This document shows, piece after piece, positions 30,997-40,028 of a DNA stretch of 64,000 nucleotides. The stretch comes from JBMOKT01 sp049323895 (GTDB lineage Bacteria; Bacillota; Peptococcia; Peptococcales; BICA1-8). The notes under the pieces were generated by a model, which searched no databases, was not told where the DNA came from, and worked only from the letters and a program-made list of their open reading frames with translations. Made by a program: the position numbers and the translations under genes. Each line of letters begins with the position of its first letter. Position 1 is the stretch's first letter. The stretch is taken from assembly GCA_049323895.1 (NCBI GenBank), contig JBMOKT010000039.1, positions 248,001 to 312,000 on the forward strand. Direction: 5' to 3'.

Positions 30997-31959
30997 ATGA
31001 TGAGTACAATAAACAGTTACAGCTTAGAAAGAAAGGCTAGAATATTCAATGTTCAAAAGTATTCCATCCACGATGGACCTGGTGTACGGACATTAATCTT
31101 TTTCAAAGGTTGTCCCCTAAGGTGTAAATGGTGCTCAAATCCCGAGGGACTGCAAAGAAAGTATCAGGTTATGTTCCAGGAAAGTCTGTGTATCAATTGC
31201 GGCAGCTGTATTAAGGCCTGTCCTGTTTCCATTCATTACCATCAGAAAGAAGACGGTGAACCCAGCCATAGGGTAAATAGAACCATTGACTGTCTGGGTT
31301 GCCGCAAGTGTGAAACCGCTTGTCCCAAACATGCTATATCCATTGCCGGCTGGGATAAAACAATTTCTCAAGTATTAGAGGTGATTCAGCAGGATATGCT
31401 TTTCTATCACAGTTCAGGGGGAGGGGTAACCCTTGGCGGCGGGGAAGTCACCCTGCAGCCGGAATTTGCCGCAAACCTGCTGACCCAATGCAAACGGATG
31501 GGAATTCACACCGCTATTGAAACCTGTGGATATGCAAAACCGGACTCTTTGCTGATGATAGCCAAATTTACTGATTTAGTTTTGTTTGATATTAAGCATA
31601 TTGACTCAGAACGGCATTATGAACTTACAGGCGTACGCAACGAACGTATCTTGGATAATCTAACGGAGTTGATACGCCGGGGATTTTTGCTCAAAGTTCG
31701 GATGCCCCTTTTCAGGGGATTAAATGACAGTGAGGATATTATTAGAAAGACTATGGAATTTCTGCAGCCTTTTAGAATATATAAGAATTTCCAAGGTATT
31801 GACCTGTTACCTTATCACAAGATGGGTATCAACAAGTATAAGCAACTAGACATGACATATCCCATTAACGAGGATTTAAGCTTACGAGAGGAAGATTTGG
31901 CCAGCATTGCACAAATCATAAAAGGTTACGGGTTGCAGGTAGAGCTCATCAAACATTAA
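30997..31959 (+). CDS. cutD: Choline TMA-lyase activating enzyme (radical SAM)
   Basis: A 320-aa glycyl radical activase. Radical SAM CxxxCxxC motif GCPLRCKWCSNPEG (about 35-48) and the ferredoxin-like insert with two 4Fe-4S sites (CINCGSCIKACP and CLGCRKCETACPKHA). GGGEVTLQPEF and the downstream SAM-binding motifs complete it. It generates the 5'-deoxyadenosyl radical that makes Gly822 of CutC a radical. It lies 24 bp after cutC. Starts ATG 30997 or ATG 31000. Confidence 0.95.
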   Translation: MMSTINSYSLERKARIFNVQKYSIHDGPGVRTLIFFKGCPLRCKWCSNPEGLQRKYQVMFQESLCINCGSCIKACPVSIHYHQKEDGEPSHRVNRTIDCLGCRKCETACPKHAISIAGWDKTISQVLEVIQQDMLFYHSSGGGVTLGGGEVTLQPEFAANLLTQCKRMGIHTAIETCGYAKPDSLLMIAKFTDLVLFDIKHIDSERHYELTGVRNERILDNLTELIRRGFLLKVRMPLFRGLNDSEDIIRKTMEFLQPFRIYKNFQGIDLLPYHKMGINKYKQLDMTYPINEDLSLREEDLASIAQIIKGYGLQVELIKH

Positions 31960-31981
31960 AGAAATTATAGGGAGTGGTTTT

Positions 31982-32335
31982 ATGGGTGCAGTGGAGGACT
32001 TTGATAAAAAACGCATTATTCAGGAATATGTGCCTGGCAAGCAAGTTACCCTGGCTCACATTATAGCTTCGCCTGCTAAGGATTTATATGAACGTCTGGG
32101 AATTGAGGAATCAGGTGCTATTGGAATTTTGACTCTCACTCCCTGTGAAACAGCAATTATTGCAGCAGACATTGCAACAAAAGCTTCTAATATACAGATT
32201 GGCTTCTTGGATCGCTTTACAGGATCATTAATTATCTCAGGTGATGTGGCAAGTGTGGAAGCAGCTATGTCAGCTATCAATGATATATTGGAAAATTTGT
32301 TAGGCTTCACGCCAGCCAGAATTACCCGGACATGA
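31982..32335 (+). CDS. Circularly permuted BMC shell protein (EutS/PduU type)
   Basis: A 117-aa permuted BMC domain: RIIQEYVPGKQVTLAHIIA at the start, GAIGILTLTPCETAIIAADIATKA in the middle, and IQIGFLDRFTGSLIISGDV before the last helix. The N-terminal part forms the small beta-barrel cap of PduU/EutS hexamers. Its stop overlaps the EutP-like gene (ATGA). Minor facet component of the shell. Confidence 0.93.
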   Translation: MGAVEDFDKKRIIQEYVPGKQVTLAHIIASPAKDLYERLGIEESGAIGILTLTPCETAIIAADIATKASNIQIGFLDRFTGSLIISGDVASVEAAMSAINDILENLLGFTPARITRT

Positions 32336-32775
32336 AAAAACGCATTATGCTGGTAGGACCAACCCAGTGCGGTAAATCTACCCTGGCTAATATTTTAAAT
32401 GACTCCAATAGGCCATTGAAGAAGACGCAGGACGTTATCTACGGGAAAAATACTATTGACACTCCGGGAGCCTATATTGAAAACCCATCTATGTATAGAT
32501 ACCTGATTGCAGCAGCACAAACGGCATCCCACATAATCACCCTTGTTGATCAATCAAGACCTATACAAGTATATCCGCCCGGGTTTGCCAAATCCTTTAA
32601 TTGTCCCGTTATTGGGGTAATTACAAAGATTGATTTGACTGGAGGCAATACTTCTTGGTCTATTCAAGAGATGGAGAGGATAGGGGTTTTGGAACCTTAT
32701 TTTGAGGTTTCCGTTAGTGACTATATTGGCATACAAGATTTAAAAGATTATTTAAGACTCACAGAAAATTCTTAG
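32332..32775 (+). CDS. EutP/PduV-like small GTPase
   Basis: A 147-aa P-loop protein: Walker A GPTQCGKST (about 9-17), DTPGAYIENP (G3) and TKIDLTGG (G4). This is the EutP/PduV family found in many microcompartment loci, thought to help position or segregate compartments. Coupled by a 4-bp overlap to the upstream shell gene. Confidence 0.88.
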   Translation: MKKRIMLVGPTQCGKSTLANILNDSNRPLKKTQDVIYGKNTIDTPGAYIENPSMYRYLIAAAQTASHIITLVDQSRPIQVYPPGFAKSFNCPVIGVITKIDLTGGNTSWSIQEMERIGVLEPYFEVSVSDYIGIQDLKDYLRLTENS

Positions 32776-32790
32776 AGAGGAGTCTTTAAC

Positions 32791-33102
32791 ATGGAGTATC
32801 GGATAATAAAATCACCTTCTCCGGGGACAGTAGATATACTTTTCCGAAGAAGAAGCTCTGCTTCTACTATCCCCATTGAAAAATATGATGCCATAGGCTT
32901 GGTGCAGGGAAGATTAATTGACATGGTTTTTGCTGCTGATATTGCAGAAAAAGCAGCCGGGGTTGTGGTGGAGGATATCAAAGGACACTGTCCGCAAAAC
33001 CTAATTTTAATTGCCATCTTCGGAGATACTGCATCGGTTGAAGCAGCTATGAACCAAATTCAATATAAAATGAAAGAAGCACGGAAAGGTGAGTTCCTAT
33101 GA
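32791..33102 (+). CDS. BMC-domain protein with N-terminal extension
   Basis: A 103-aa protein. An N-terminal extension (MEYRIIKSPSPGTVDILFRR, to about residue 30) precedes a short BMC core (KYDAIGLVQGRLIDMVFAADIAEKAAGV, LIAIFGDTASVEAAMNQI). The core lacks the usual final ARPHP strand, so the extension may replace it by permutation. RBS GAGAGGAG. It overlaps the EutN-type gene by ATGA. Confidence 0.8.
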   Translation: MEYRIIKSPSPGTVDILFRRRSSASTIPIEKYDAIGLVQGRLIDMVFAADIAEKAAGVVVEDIKGHCPQNLILIAIFGDTASVEAAMNQIQYKMKEARKGEFL

Positions 33103-33359
33103 TAGCAGCGAAAGTAATTGATAATATCTGGGCCACAAGAAAAGCCGACTCCCTCAAAGGATTGAAATTTATGCTGGTGGAAGTTCTCGGCGGCATAGAC
33201 AATGGACGACTCCTGATAGCTGCCGACAATATTGGTGCGGGTATTGGTGAGCGGGTTCTTGTTTGTACCGGCAGTTCAGCCCGCAAAATGATGGAACGGG
33301 ACGATATACCCCTTGATGCGGTAATTGTTGGAATTATTGATGAGGACTGCACCTTTTAG
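33099..33359 (+). CDS. Pentameric vertex protein (EutN/CcmL)
   Basis: An 86-aa BMV protein: MIAAKVIDNIWATRKADSLKGLKFM start, AADNIGAGIGERVLVCTGSSAR in the middle, and DAVIVGIIDE at the end. Pentamers of this family close the vertices of the shell. Single copy in the locus. Confidence 0.93.
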   Translation: MIAAKVIDNIWATRKADSLKGLKFMLVEVLGGIDNGRLLIAADNIGAGIGERVLVCTGSSARKMMERDDIPLDAVIVGIIDEDCTF

Positions 33360-33381
33360 GTGAGTTGAGGAGGTGGAAAGT

Positions 33382-34719
33382 TTGGATTTGCTCAATCAAA
33401 TCAAGGAGGCTGGGGTTATTGGAGCGGGAGGGGCTGGATTTCCAACCCATGCTAAAGTTTCTTCTAAAGCCGAGTATATATTGCTTAATGGGGCTGAATG
33501 CGAACCTCTCCTTAGAGTAGACCAGCAATTAATGGAGCAGTTTCCAGAAGAGATTATAAGAGGACTGGAGGCTGCAGGAAAATACATTGATGCCCATAAG
33601 GCTATTATTGGGGTTAAGGGCAAACACAAAGAAGTTATTAATCTATTGAGAACTAAGATAGCAGCATTAGGATATTCAGATTTTATAGAGGTAATGGAAC
33701 TGCGAGATATTTATCCTGCCGGTGATGAACAGGTTTTAGTTCATGAACTGACAAAGCGAATTGTTCCCGAAGCATCCATTCCCCTAAAAGTTGGCTGTGT
33801 GGTTATTAATGCTGAAACGGCTTTGAATATATATCATGCCATGAATGGAAGTGCAGTAACGGAAACATATATCACTATTGCCGGGGATATTACTAAACCC
33901 ATCACTGTCAAGGCACCTGTAGGTATAAATATCAAGGATTTAATCAGACAGTGCGGAGTGGAAAATGCAGATGAATATGCAGTAATAGATGGTGGTCCTA
34001 TGATGGGCGCTGTTCTAAATAATTTGGATGGCTATGTCACCAAAAAGAGCAAAGGCTATATCCTTTTAAAAAAAGATCACTTCCTCATTAGGAAAAAATC
34101 TGTGGATATTGCTCAAGCAAGAAGAATAGGCGGAACTGCTTGTGAGCAATGCCGGATGTGTACAGATTTGTGTCCTCGTTATCTGTTGGGGCATAATATT
34201 CAGCCACACAAGATTATGCGGGCTCTAAGCTATAATTTGGAGGACTTACAAGAGCTGCAAAGTGCCCAGTTGTGTTGTGAATGCAATGCATGTGAGCTAT
34301 TTTCATGTCATGCTAATCTTTATCCTAAATCTATCAATATTCTCTATAAGCAAAAGCTGGCAGGGCAAGGGATTAAGTATGAGCCAATACAGAAGGAAAT
34401 CCAAGCCAGATCTTTCAGAGAATATCGCTTGATTCCGACGAAACGTCTCATAGCTAAAATTGGTTTAACAGCTTTCGATAAGCCTGCCCCCATAGCTGAT
34501 ATACAATTTCGCCCTGAATATCTACGTGTCGCTTTAAAACAGCACATCGGGGCTCCGGCAATACCAGTTGTCTCCTTAGGAGAACAAGTGAGAGCTGGTC
34601 AACTGGTTGGAAAAATTCCCGACAATAGTTTGGGAGCCGCTGTTCATGCCAGTTTGGATGGTATTGTCACAGAAAAGGATGATAACTATTTAGTGATAAA
34701 GGTGGGTTCGTATGTATAG
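33382..34719 (+). CDS. pduS: PduS-like flavo-iron-sulfur oxidoreductase
   Basis: A 445-aa RnfC/PduS family protein. TTG 33382 is preferred because GAGGAGGT lies 7 nt before it and overlaps the alternative GTG 33373. Marks: GVIGAGGAGFPTHAK and NGAECEPLLRVDQQLM (FMN/NADH region), an SLBB part, two 4Fe-4S sites (CEQCRMCTDLCP and CCECNACELFSC) and a C-terminal barrel-sandwich domain. It can move electrons between NADH and a shell Fe-S protein such as PduT, encoded next with an 8-bp overlap. No cobalamin enzyme is encoded here, so the cobalamin-reductase role is unlikely. Confidence 0.9.
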   Translation: MDLLNQIKEAGVIGAGGAGFPTHAKVSSKAEYILLNGAECEPLLRVDQQLMEQFPEEIIRGLEAAGKYIDAHKAIIGVKGKHKEVINLLRTKIAALGYSDFIEVMELRDIYPAGDEQVLVHELTKRIVPEASIPLKVGCVVINAETALNIYHAMNGSAVTETYITIAGDITKPITVKAPVGINIKDLIRQCGVENADEYAVIDGGPMMGAVLNNLDGYVTKKSKGYILLKKDHFLIRKKSVDIAQARRIGGTACEQCRMCTDLCPRYLLGHNIQPHKIMRALSYNLEDLQELQSAQLCCECNACELFSCHANLYPKSINILYKQKLAGQGIKYEPIQKEIQARSFREYRLIPTKRLIAKIGLTAFDKPAPIADIQFRPEYLRVALKQHIGAPAIPVVSLGEQVRAGQLVGKIPDNSLGAAVHASLDGIVTEKDDNYLVIKVGSYV

Positions 34720-35260
34720 GGCTATAGGTATGATTGAACTTTCCAGTATTGCAAAGGGAATTTATACGGCAGACCTAATGCTTAAAACAGCTTCAGTCGA
34801 CGTAGTAAGTACAACTTCTGTCTGCCCGGGAAAATATATTGTAATTGTTCATGGGGATGTTGCTGCGGTGGAAAGTTCTATTAACGCAGGACTTGAAACA
34901 GCGGGAGAATACATGATAGACAGTTTTGTGCTGCCCAATGTCCATCAGGCAGTTTTCCCTGCTATCACCGCCACTACCTTGCCAGATGGAATCGGGGCTC
35001 TGGGAATTATGGAGTCTTTTTCCATAGCGTCCATGATAATAGCTGCAGACGCAGCCCTTAAAGCTGCAGACATCCAGGCTTTAGAATTATGCTTAGGCAG
35101 GGGACTGGGCGGAAAAGCTTATTTTACCTTTACCGGGGATGTGGCTGCTGTACAGGCGGCTATAGATGCGGGGAAAGACCTAGTTCTTAAAAATGGTCTG
35201 TTGGTAAATGTGGAAGTAATCCCTGCTCCATCGGATAAATTATGGGCATCGCTGTTATAA
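34712..35260 (+). CDS. pduT: Tandem BMC shell protein PduT
   Basis: A 182-aa protein of two fused BMC domains (AIGMIELSSIAKGIYTADLM and ALGIMESFSIASMIIAADAAL). Trimers of this family bind a 4Fe-4S cluster in the central pore through a Cys in the first domain. Here that is Cys38 in SVCPGKY, the same position as in Salmonella PduT. Together with PduS it forms a likely electron conduit through the shell. Confidence 0.93.
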   Translation: MYRAIGMIELSSIAKGIYTADLMLKTASVDVVSTTSVCPGKYIVIVHGDVAAVESSINAGLETAGEYMIDSFVLPNVHQAVFPAITATTLPDGIGALGIMESFSIASMIIAADAALKAADIQALELCLGRGLGGKAYFTFTGDVAAVQAAIDAGKDLVLKNGLLVNVEVIPAPSDKLWASLL

Positions 35261-35279
35261 AACAAAAGGAGGTGCTGCC

Positions 35280-36998
35280 ATGAAGAAACTTGTTTGTGTG
35301 GAAACAGTTAAAGCTGCGGCGGCGAAAGGGCATAAAACATATTGCATTGAAGGCAATACAATTATTACCCCTGCTGCTAAGGACCTAGCCAAAGAATTAG
35401 GCGTAGCTTTTATAACAAATCCCAATACTGTACAAAGGAACCCCTTAGAAGTAAGTGCTCAACAAGAAAAGAACAACATTAAAAAAACCGTAGAGGGCAT
35501 TGAGAGGAAGAGTCAGGTGGATACATTTGATTATGATTTGCAATCTGTGCAGGAGACCAGGAATCTTGCTCGCCAGGCCAAACTAGCACAGACTAAACTG
35601 GCAAAATTCAATAAACAACAAATAGAAAAAATTATTTGCAGTATGGTCAAAGCTGCTGAAGAGAATGCAGTTTTGCTGGCACAAATGGCTGTGGAAGAAA
35701 CAGGATTTGGTAAGGTTGAAGATAAGACATTCAAAAACCTGCTTGCTTCTACCGAGTTATACAAATTTATCAAGCCTATGGAAACCGTAGGTATTATCAA
35801 AGATGACCCGGTAAATAAAATTATGGAAATTGCCGAGCCCGTTGGGTTGCTGATGGGGATAATCCCCTCAACAAATCCCACCTCTACTACTATTTATAAG
35901 TCAATTATTGCTATTAAATCCCGTAATGGTATAGTATTCTCGCCCCATCCCTCGGCTTTGAAGTGCACACTGCAAGCAGCCCAACTTATGAATGATGCGG
36001 CAGTGGCAGCCGGTGCCCCCGAAAATATTATTTGTTGTATTTCCAAGCCGTCTATGAATGCAACAAATGAACTGATGAAATGCCAAGAGGTAGACATGAT
36101 TATTGCTACAGGCGGCACAGCCATGGTAAAGGCTGCTTATAGCGCAGGGAAGCCGGCCTTAGGTGTAGGTCCCGGTAATGTTCCAGCCTACATAGAAAAA
36201 ACAGCCGATATTCCCAAAGCGGTAAAAAATATTATGGTCAGCAAGACCTTTGACAACGGTACCATCTGTGCATCTGAGCAGGCAGTGATTGTTGAAGAAT
36301 GCATTCGTGACCGGGTTATGGAAGAATTCAAACGTCAGGGCGGATACTTTATGTCCCCCGAAGAAACAAACAAGGTTGCCAAAAAGTTATTTTTAAACGG
36401 GCATGCCATGAACTCTAAATTGGTGGGGAGAAGGGCAGAAGTGGTGGCGGAAAGTGCCGGTATAAAAATTCCTCCTGGAACAAAAGTGTTACTGGGTGAG
36501 CAGCAGGGGGTAGGCCCCCAGTATCCCCTTTCTTATGAAAAGTTGACAACAGTGCTGGCCTTTTATACTGTAAAAGACTGGCATGAAGCCTGTGAGTTGT
36601 GTATTAAATTATTAAATAACGGTGGTGTAGGTCACAGCCTTGCCATTCATACAGAGAATCCGGAAATGGCCTTAAAATTCTCTGAAAAGCCTGTTTTTAG
36701 AATTCTTGTCAATACACCTTCCACCCATGGCGGGGTAGGCGTAAGCACAGCCCTTCCGCCGGCATTAACCCTTGGCTGCGGCACCTGGGGCGGAAGTGCA
36801 ACTTCTGATAATGTAACACCTCTGCATTTGATTAACAAAAAACGTGTAGCCTATGGAATCAAAGACTGTACCGAAAACACAGCCACATCCTTTTCAGATA
36901 CTGCTGCATTACAGAGCATCTTGAGCAACTTCAGTGAGGAGCAGATTATGGCATTGATGGATGAAGTTTTAACCATGCTGAAGAAAAGAGGTGTCTAG
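35280..36998 (+). CDS. CoA-acylating acetaldehyde dehydrogenase
   Basis: A 572-aa enzyme converting acetaldehyde, NAD+ and CoA to acetyl-CoA and NADH inside the compartment. Catalytic Cys330 lies in TFDNGTICASEQ. The first 45 residues form a small extra domain (TVKAAAAKGHKTYCIEG, TIITPAAKDLAKELGV) also seen at the start of EutT/EutQ-type proteins. The C-terminus ends with an amphipathic helix (FSEEQIMALMDEVLTML) of the encapsulation-peptide type. RBS AAAGGAGG. It is the active partner of the Cys-less paralogue at 26905. Confidence 0.93.
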   Translation: MKKLVCVETVKAAAAKGHKTYCIEGNTIITPAAKDLAKELGVAFITNPNTVQRNPLEVSAQQEKNNIKKTVEGIERKSQVDTFDYDLQSVQETRNLARQAKLAQTKLAKFNKQQIEKIICSMVKAAEENAVLLAQMAVEETGFGKVEDKTFKNLLASTELYKFIKPMETVGIIKDDPVNKIMEIAEPVGLLMGIIPSTNPTSTTIYKSIIAIKSRNGIVFSPHPSALKCTLQAAQLMNDAAVAAGAPENIICCISKPSMNATNELMKCQEVDMIIATGGTAMVKAAYSAGKPALGVGPGNVPAYIEKTADIPKAVKNIMVSKTFDNGTICASEQAVIVEECIRDRVMEEFKRQGGYFMSPEETNKVAKKLFLNGHAMNSKLVGRRAEVVAESAGIKIPPGTKVLLGEQQGVGPQYPLSYEKLTTVLAFYTVKDWHEACELCIKLLNNGGVGHSLAIHTENPEMALKFSEKPVFRILVNTPSTHGGVGVSTALPPALTLGCGTWGGSATSDNVTPLHLINKKRVAYGIKDCTENTATSFSDTAALQSILSNFSEEQIMALMDEVLTMLKKRGV

Positions 36999-37001
36999 CA
37001 A

Positions 37002-37643
37002 GTGGGAAGGTATGACCCTTTAGCACAATTGCTCTTAGAAGTACTAAAGGAAGGGGGGAATGTAAAGAAGGACGTTGTTTCTATACCTGTGGGAATATCA
37101 AACCGTCATATACATCTATCGCAAAGGGATTTAAATACACTCTTTGGTATGGGATACCAATTAACTAAAATGAAGGATTTATCCCAGCCAATGCAATATG
37201 CCTGCCAGGAAACGGTGATTATCTGCGGACCTAAAGGTGCAATTGAAAAGGTTCGCATCCTTGGACCTGTGCGGAGTGAAACACAGGTGGAAATACTTCA
37301 AGGGGATTCTTTCAAACTTGGTATTAAGGCACCGGTTAAAATGTCCGGAGACCTTCAGGGAACACCGGGAATTACTGTAATAGGACCCAAAGGGAGCGTC
37401 CAGTTGTCTCAAGGAGTGATTATTGCCCAAAGGCATATTCATATGACATTAGAAGACGCGAAAAATCTTAGCGTAGCTGATGGGGAACTGGTAACCATTC
37501 AAATTAGCGGAATTCGCGGCGGAACCTACTCCAATGTGTTAATTAGGGCTAACAATAACTCGACACTGGAATGCCATCTTGATACAGAAGAAGCAAATGC
37601 TATTTGTCTTGAAACAAGCTCAAGAATAACAATTATAAAATAA
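37002..37643 (+). CDS. pduL: Phosphotransacylase PduL
   Basis: A 213-aa PduL: IPVGISNRHIHLSQRDL (first metal-binding HIH) and VIIAQRHIHMTLEDA (second), with VRILGPVRSETQVEI between. It converts acetyl-CoA and phosphate to acetyl phosphate and recycles CoA within the shell. The N-terminal 20-25 residues (YDPLAQLLLEVLKEGG) form a typical amphipathic encapsulation helix. GTG start, 3 bp after the dehydrogenase stop. Confidence 0.93.
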   Translation: MGRYDPLAQLLLEVLKEGGNVKKDVVSIPVGISNRHIHLSQRDLNTLFGMGYQLTKMKDLSQPMQYACQETVIICGPKGAIEKVRILGPVRSETQVEILQGDSFKLGIKAPVKMSGDLQGTPGITVIGPKGSVQLSQGVIIAQRHIHMTLEDAKNLSVADGELVTIQISGIRGGTYSNVLIRANNNSTLECHLDTEEANAICLETSSRITIIK

Positions 37644-37661
37644 AATTAGGAGGAAACAAAA

Positions 37662-37952
37662 ATGAGTAAAACAGAAGCTTTAGGATTAGTTGAAACCAAA
37701 GGTTTAGTAGGAGCAATTGAAGCGGCCGACGCTATGGTTAAAGCCGCCAATGTTTATCTCGTAGGACGTGAATTAGTGGGTGGTGGTTTAGTAACTGTAA
37801 TGGTAAGGGGCGATGTGGGCGCTGTCAAAGCAGCTACCGATGCTGGTGCCGCTGCTGCCCAGCGGGTTGGTGAACTCTTATCCGTACATGTCATTCCTCG
37901 TCCCCATGGGGATGTAGAACTTATTCTTCCTCAAGTCAGGAAAGAAGCATAA
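37662..37952 (+). CDS. BMC-H shell protein
   Basis: A 96-aa canonical hexameric shell protein (EALGLVETKGLVGAIEAADAMVKAANV, GGLVTVMVRGDVGAVKAATDAG, VIPRPHGDVE). It is closest to the consensus of all shell proteins here and is likely the main facet tile. RBS TTAGGAGG. Last gene of the operon, followed by a terminator. Confidence 0.95.
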   Translation: MSKTEALGLVETKGLVGAIEAADAMVKAANVYLVGRELVGGGLVTVMVRGDVGAVKAATDAGAAAAQRVGELLSVHVIPRPHGDVELILPQVRKEA

Positions 37953-37973
37953 ACTTTAATTATAAAACAAATC

Positions 37974-38006
37974 AAAGGGCTGTCTCAATAAAAGAGGCAG
38001 CCTTTT
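37974..38006 (+). terminator. Terminator of the microcompartment operon
   Basis: Stem AAAGGGCTGTCTC (37974-37986) / GAGGCAGCCTTTT (37994-38006), with one mismatch and an 7-nt loop. Confidence 0.75.
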
Positions 38007-38083
38007 GAGGTTGGTTTCTTATTAATTATTTTAATGCCAAGAATTACATCTATGAAAATATTATAAATAGCTATATTTTATTA

Positions 38084-38138
38084 TTATATCAGGTATATGC
38101 ATTTCTTAATTAACAAATTATTTTGTACATCTTATAAT
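38084..38138 (+). promoter_or_regulatory. LysR-type operator and promoter (site 3) for the BCCT transporter
   Basis: TTATATCAGGTATAT at 38084 and TATAAT at 38133, 49 bp apart, followed by TCAAAAGTGAA and TTTAACA. It is a near copy of the 22103 promoter. The leader from 38140 to 38240 contains no gene. Confidence 0.6.
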
Positions 38139-38240
38139 CAAGTCAAAAGTGAATTATTTAACATTTATTAAAATTGAATTTTTAGAAAGGAGTTAAAGTT
38201 GAAAACCTTAGATACCATTTAATAAAAAGAGGTGGGAAAA

Positions 38241-39860
38241 ATGGAGATTACCAAATATGCAAAAATAAACAAATCGGTTTTTTGGGGTAGTGTACTTATC
38301 TGTTTATTATTTTTTGGTCCTATGATAATTTACCAAGAGGCAGCCCAAGGTATGGTAGGTAAAGTGATGCGTGCTATCACCTATGGTACTGACTGGATGT
38401 GGGAAGTAGTTGTTTTTGGGGCAGTAATTTTTTCCTTGTGGTTAGCATTTGGTCCTTACGGCAGGGTAAAGCTTGGCGGACCGGATGAGAAGCCGGAATT
38501 CTCTACTTTTACTTGGTTTGCTATGATGTTTTGTGGTGGTTCGGGAGCGGGTCTGATTTACTGGGGAATTCTGGAGCCCATCTACTATTTGAAATGGCCG
38601 CCATTTTGGGCAGAGGCACATTCAGCCCAAGCTGCTCAGTGGGCACTTTCATATGGAATTTTCCACTGGGGCATAAGTGCTTGGGGTACATTTGTTATCC
38701 CTGCTATCGGATTTTCCTATATGTTCTATGTTAGAAAAAAACCTTACCTTTATCCCAGTTATGCATGTCGAGGTATCTTAGGGGACAGAGTTGACGGCGG
38801 TTTAGGCAGGGCTATTGATTTAATAATGGTTGTAGGTATGGTCGGAGGTGTTGCGACCTCTTTAGGACTTATTTTGCCCATGATTACAAATATAGCTGCT
38901 AACTATCTAGGTCTTACAGACACACTTTGGTTAAGGATTACTGTTGCTGCACTGTTTTCTTGTCTTTATGGTTATAGTTGCTATAAAGGCTTGTATTCTG
39001 GGATAGCAAAAATTTCAAATTACAATATGTATTTAATCCTACTATTATTACTATTTGTACTTTTTGCAGGACCAACCTTATTCATGCTTTCATTATTCTT
39101 CGATAATATAGGAATGTTGATGCAAAACTTCTTGCGGATGAGTTTATATACCGACCCCATTTCTAAATCAGGATTTCCTCAGGACTGGACAGTATTCTAT
39201 TGGGCTTGGTGGTTTGCGTGGGCTACTTATATGGGTCTTTTTGCTACCAGGATTTCCAGGGGACGTACTATCAAGGAGCTTGTACTCAATATGCTTTTCA
39301 CAGCAACTGCAGGATGCGCCCTCTTCTATCTGACTTTTGGATCCTACACTGTTGACTTGATTTTAAACAAGGGCGAAGATTTAATCACAATCTTACAACA
39401 ATCTGGTGGACCGGCGGTAATAACTTACTTGCTTAATACGCTACCCTTTAATTCGATTGCAATACCTGCGTTTCTTATTGTAATGTTGGTATCCCAGGTC
39501 ACAGCAGTAGACTCAGTTTCTTATACAATTGCTGCCATGTGCTGCTCTGAAATTAGAGATACTCAAGAACCTCCCAAATGGTCAAGGATATTCTGGTCTT
39601 TCATGCTATTTTTCTGTACATCTGCATTATTCGTAGTCGGCGGTCTGCAGGTAGTTCAGTTATCATCAATTATAACCGCTTTCCCTGTTGCGATTATCAC
39701 AGTCATGCTGGCTATTTCTTTAGTCAAATGGCTGAATGAAGATTTTGGTGAAAAGGTAAGACCCCAATATTTAACTTATGCTGACTCAAATTTCGAGATG
39801 AAAGGCACAGATATAAAAACGATTCCTAGTGGTACAGAACAGCATCCAACTCAATTATAA
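38241..39860 (+). CDS. BCCT-family choline/betaine/carnitine transporter
   Basis: A 539-aa, 12-TM transporter. ATG 38241 is used because AGAGGTGG precedes it and covers the alternative GTG 38232. Family marks: FCGGSGAGLIYWGILEPIYY (TM3-4), GISAWGTFVIPAIGF, the Trp-rich VFYWAWWFAWATYMGLF (TM8) and RISRGRTIKEL. Its position beside cutCD and the shared LysR-type operator indicate choline as the probable substrate. The tail lacks the long osmosensing extension of BetP. Confidence 0.9.
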   Translation: MEITKYAKINKSVFWGSVLICLLFFGPMIIYQEAAQGMVGKVMRAITYGTDWMWEVVVFGAVIFSLWLAFGPYGRVKLGGPDEKPEFSTFTWFAMMFCGGSGAGLIYWGILEPIYYLKWPPFWAEAHSAQAAQWALSYGIFHWGISAWGTFVIPAIGFSYMFYVRKKPYLYPSYACRGILGDRVDGGLGRAIDLIMVVGMVGGVATSLGLILPMITNIAANYLGLTDTLWLRITVAALFSCLYGYSCYKGLYSGIAKISNYNMYLILLLLLFVLFAGPTLFMLSLFFDNIGMLMQNFLRMSLYTDPISKSGFPQDWTVFYWAWWFAWATYMGLFATRISRGRTIKELVLNMLFTATAGCALFYLTFGSYTVDLILNKGEDLITILQQSGGPAVITYLLNTLPFNSIAIPAFLIVMLVSQVTAVDSVSYTIAAMCCSEIRDTQEPPKWSRIFWSFMLFFCTSALFVVGGLQVVQLSSIITAFPVAIITVMLAISLVKWLNEDFGEKVRPQYLTYADSNFEMKGTDIKTIPSGTEQHPTQL

Positions 39861-39892
39861 AACCCAATTTAAATAATGGAAATGTACAAGTA

Positions 39893-39930
39893 TGCACATC
39901 CTCAGCAGTATTGATGAGGTTGTGCATTTT
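39893..39930 (+). terminator. Terminator of the BCCT gene
   Basis: Stem TGCACATCCTCA (39893-39904) / TGAGGTTGTGCA (39915-39926), one mismatch, then TTTT. Confidence 0.8.
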
Positions 39931-39948
39931 GTTGCTAGTAAAATTTTT

Positions 39949-39979
39949 TATATACCCCATCAAAAAAACAAATTATAAT
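39949..39979 (+). promoter_or_regulatory. Inverted LysR-type operator at the regulator promoter (site 4)
   Basis: TATATACCCCAT (39949-39960) is the exact reverse complement of ATGGGGTATATA found at 22359. A TATAAT -10 box lies at 39974-39979, so the operator overlaps the -35 region, as expected for negative autoregulation of a LysR gene. Confidence 0.6.
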
Positions 39980-40028
39980 TAATGATGTTAGTATGTTTCC
40001 TTACAATAAAATAGAAAAGGTGATTAAA

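Noticed and set aside
33382..34719. Cobalamin reductase role for the PduS-like protein
   Set aside because: No B12-dependent diol or ethanolamine enzyme is encoded in the locus; electron transfer with PduT is more likely.
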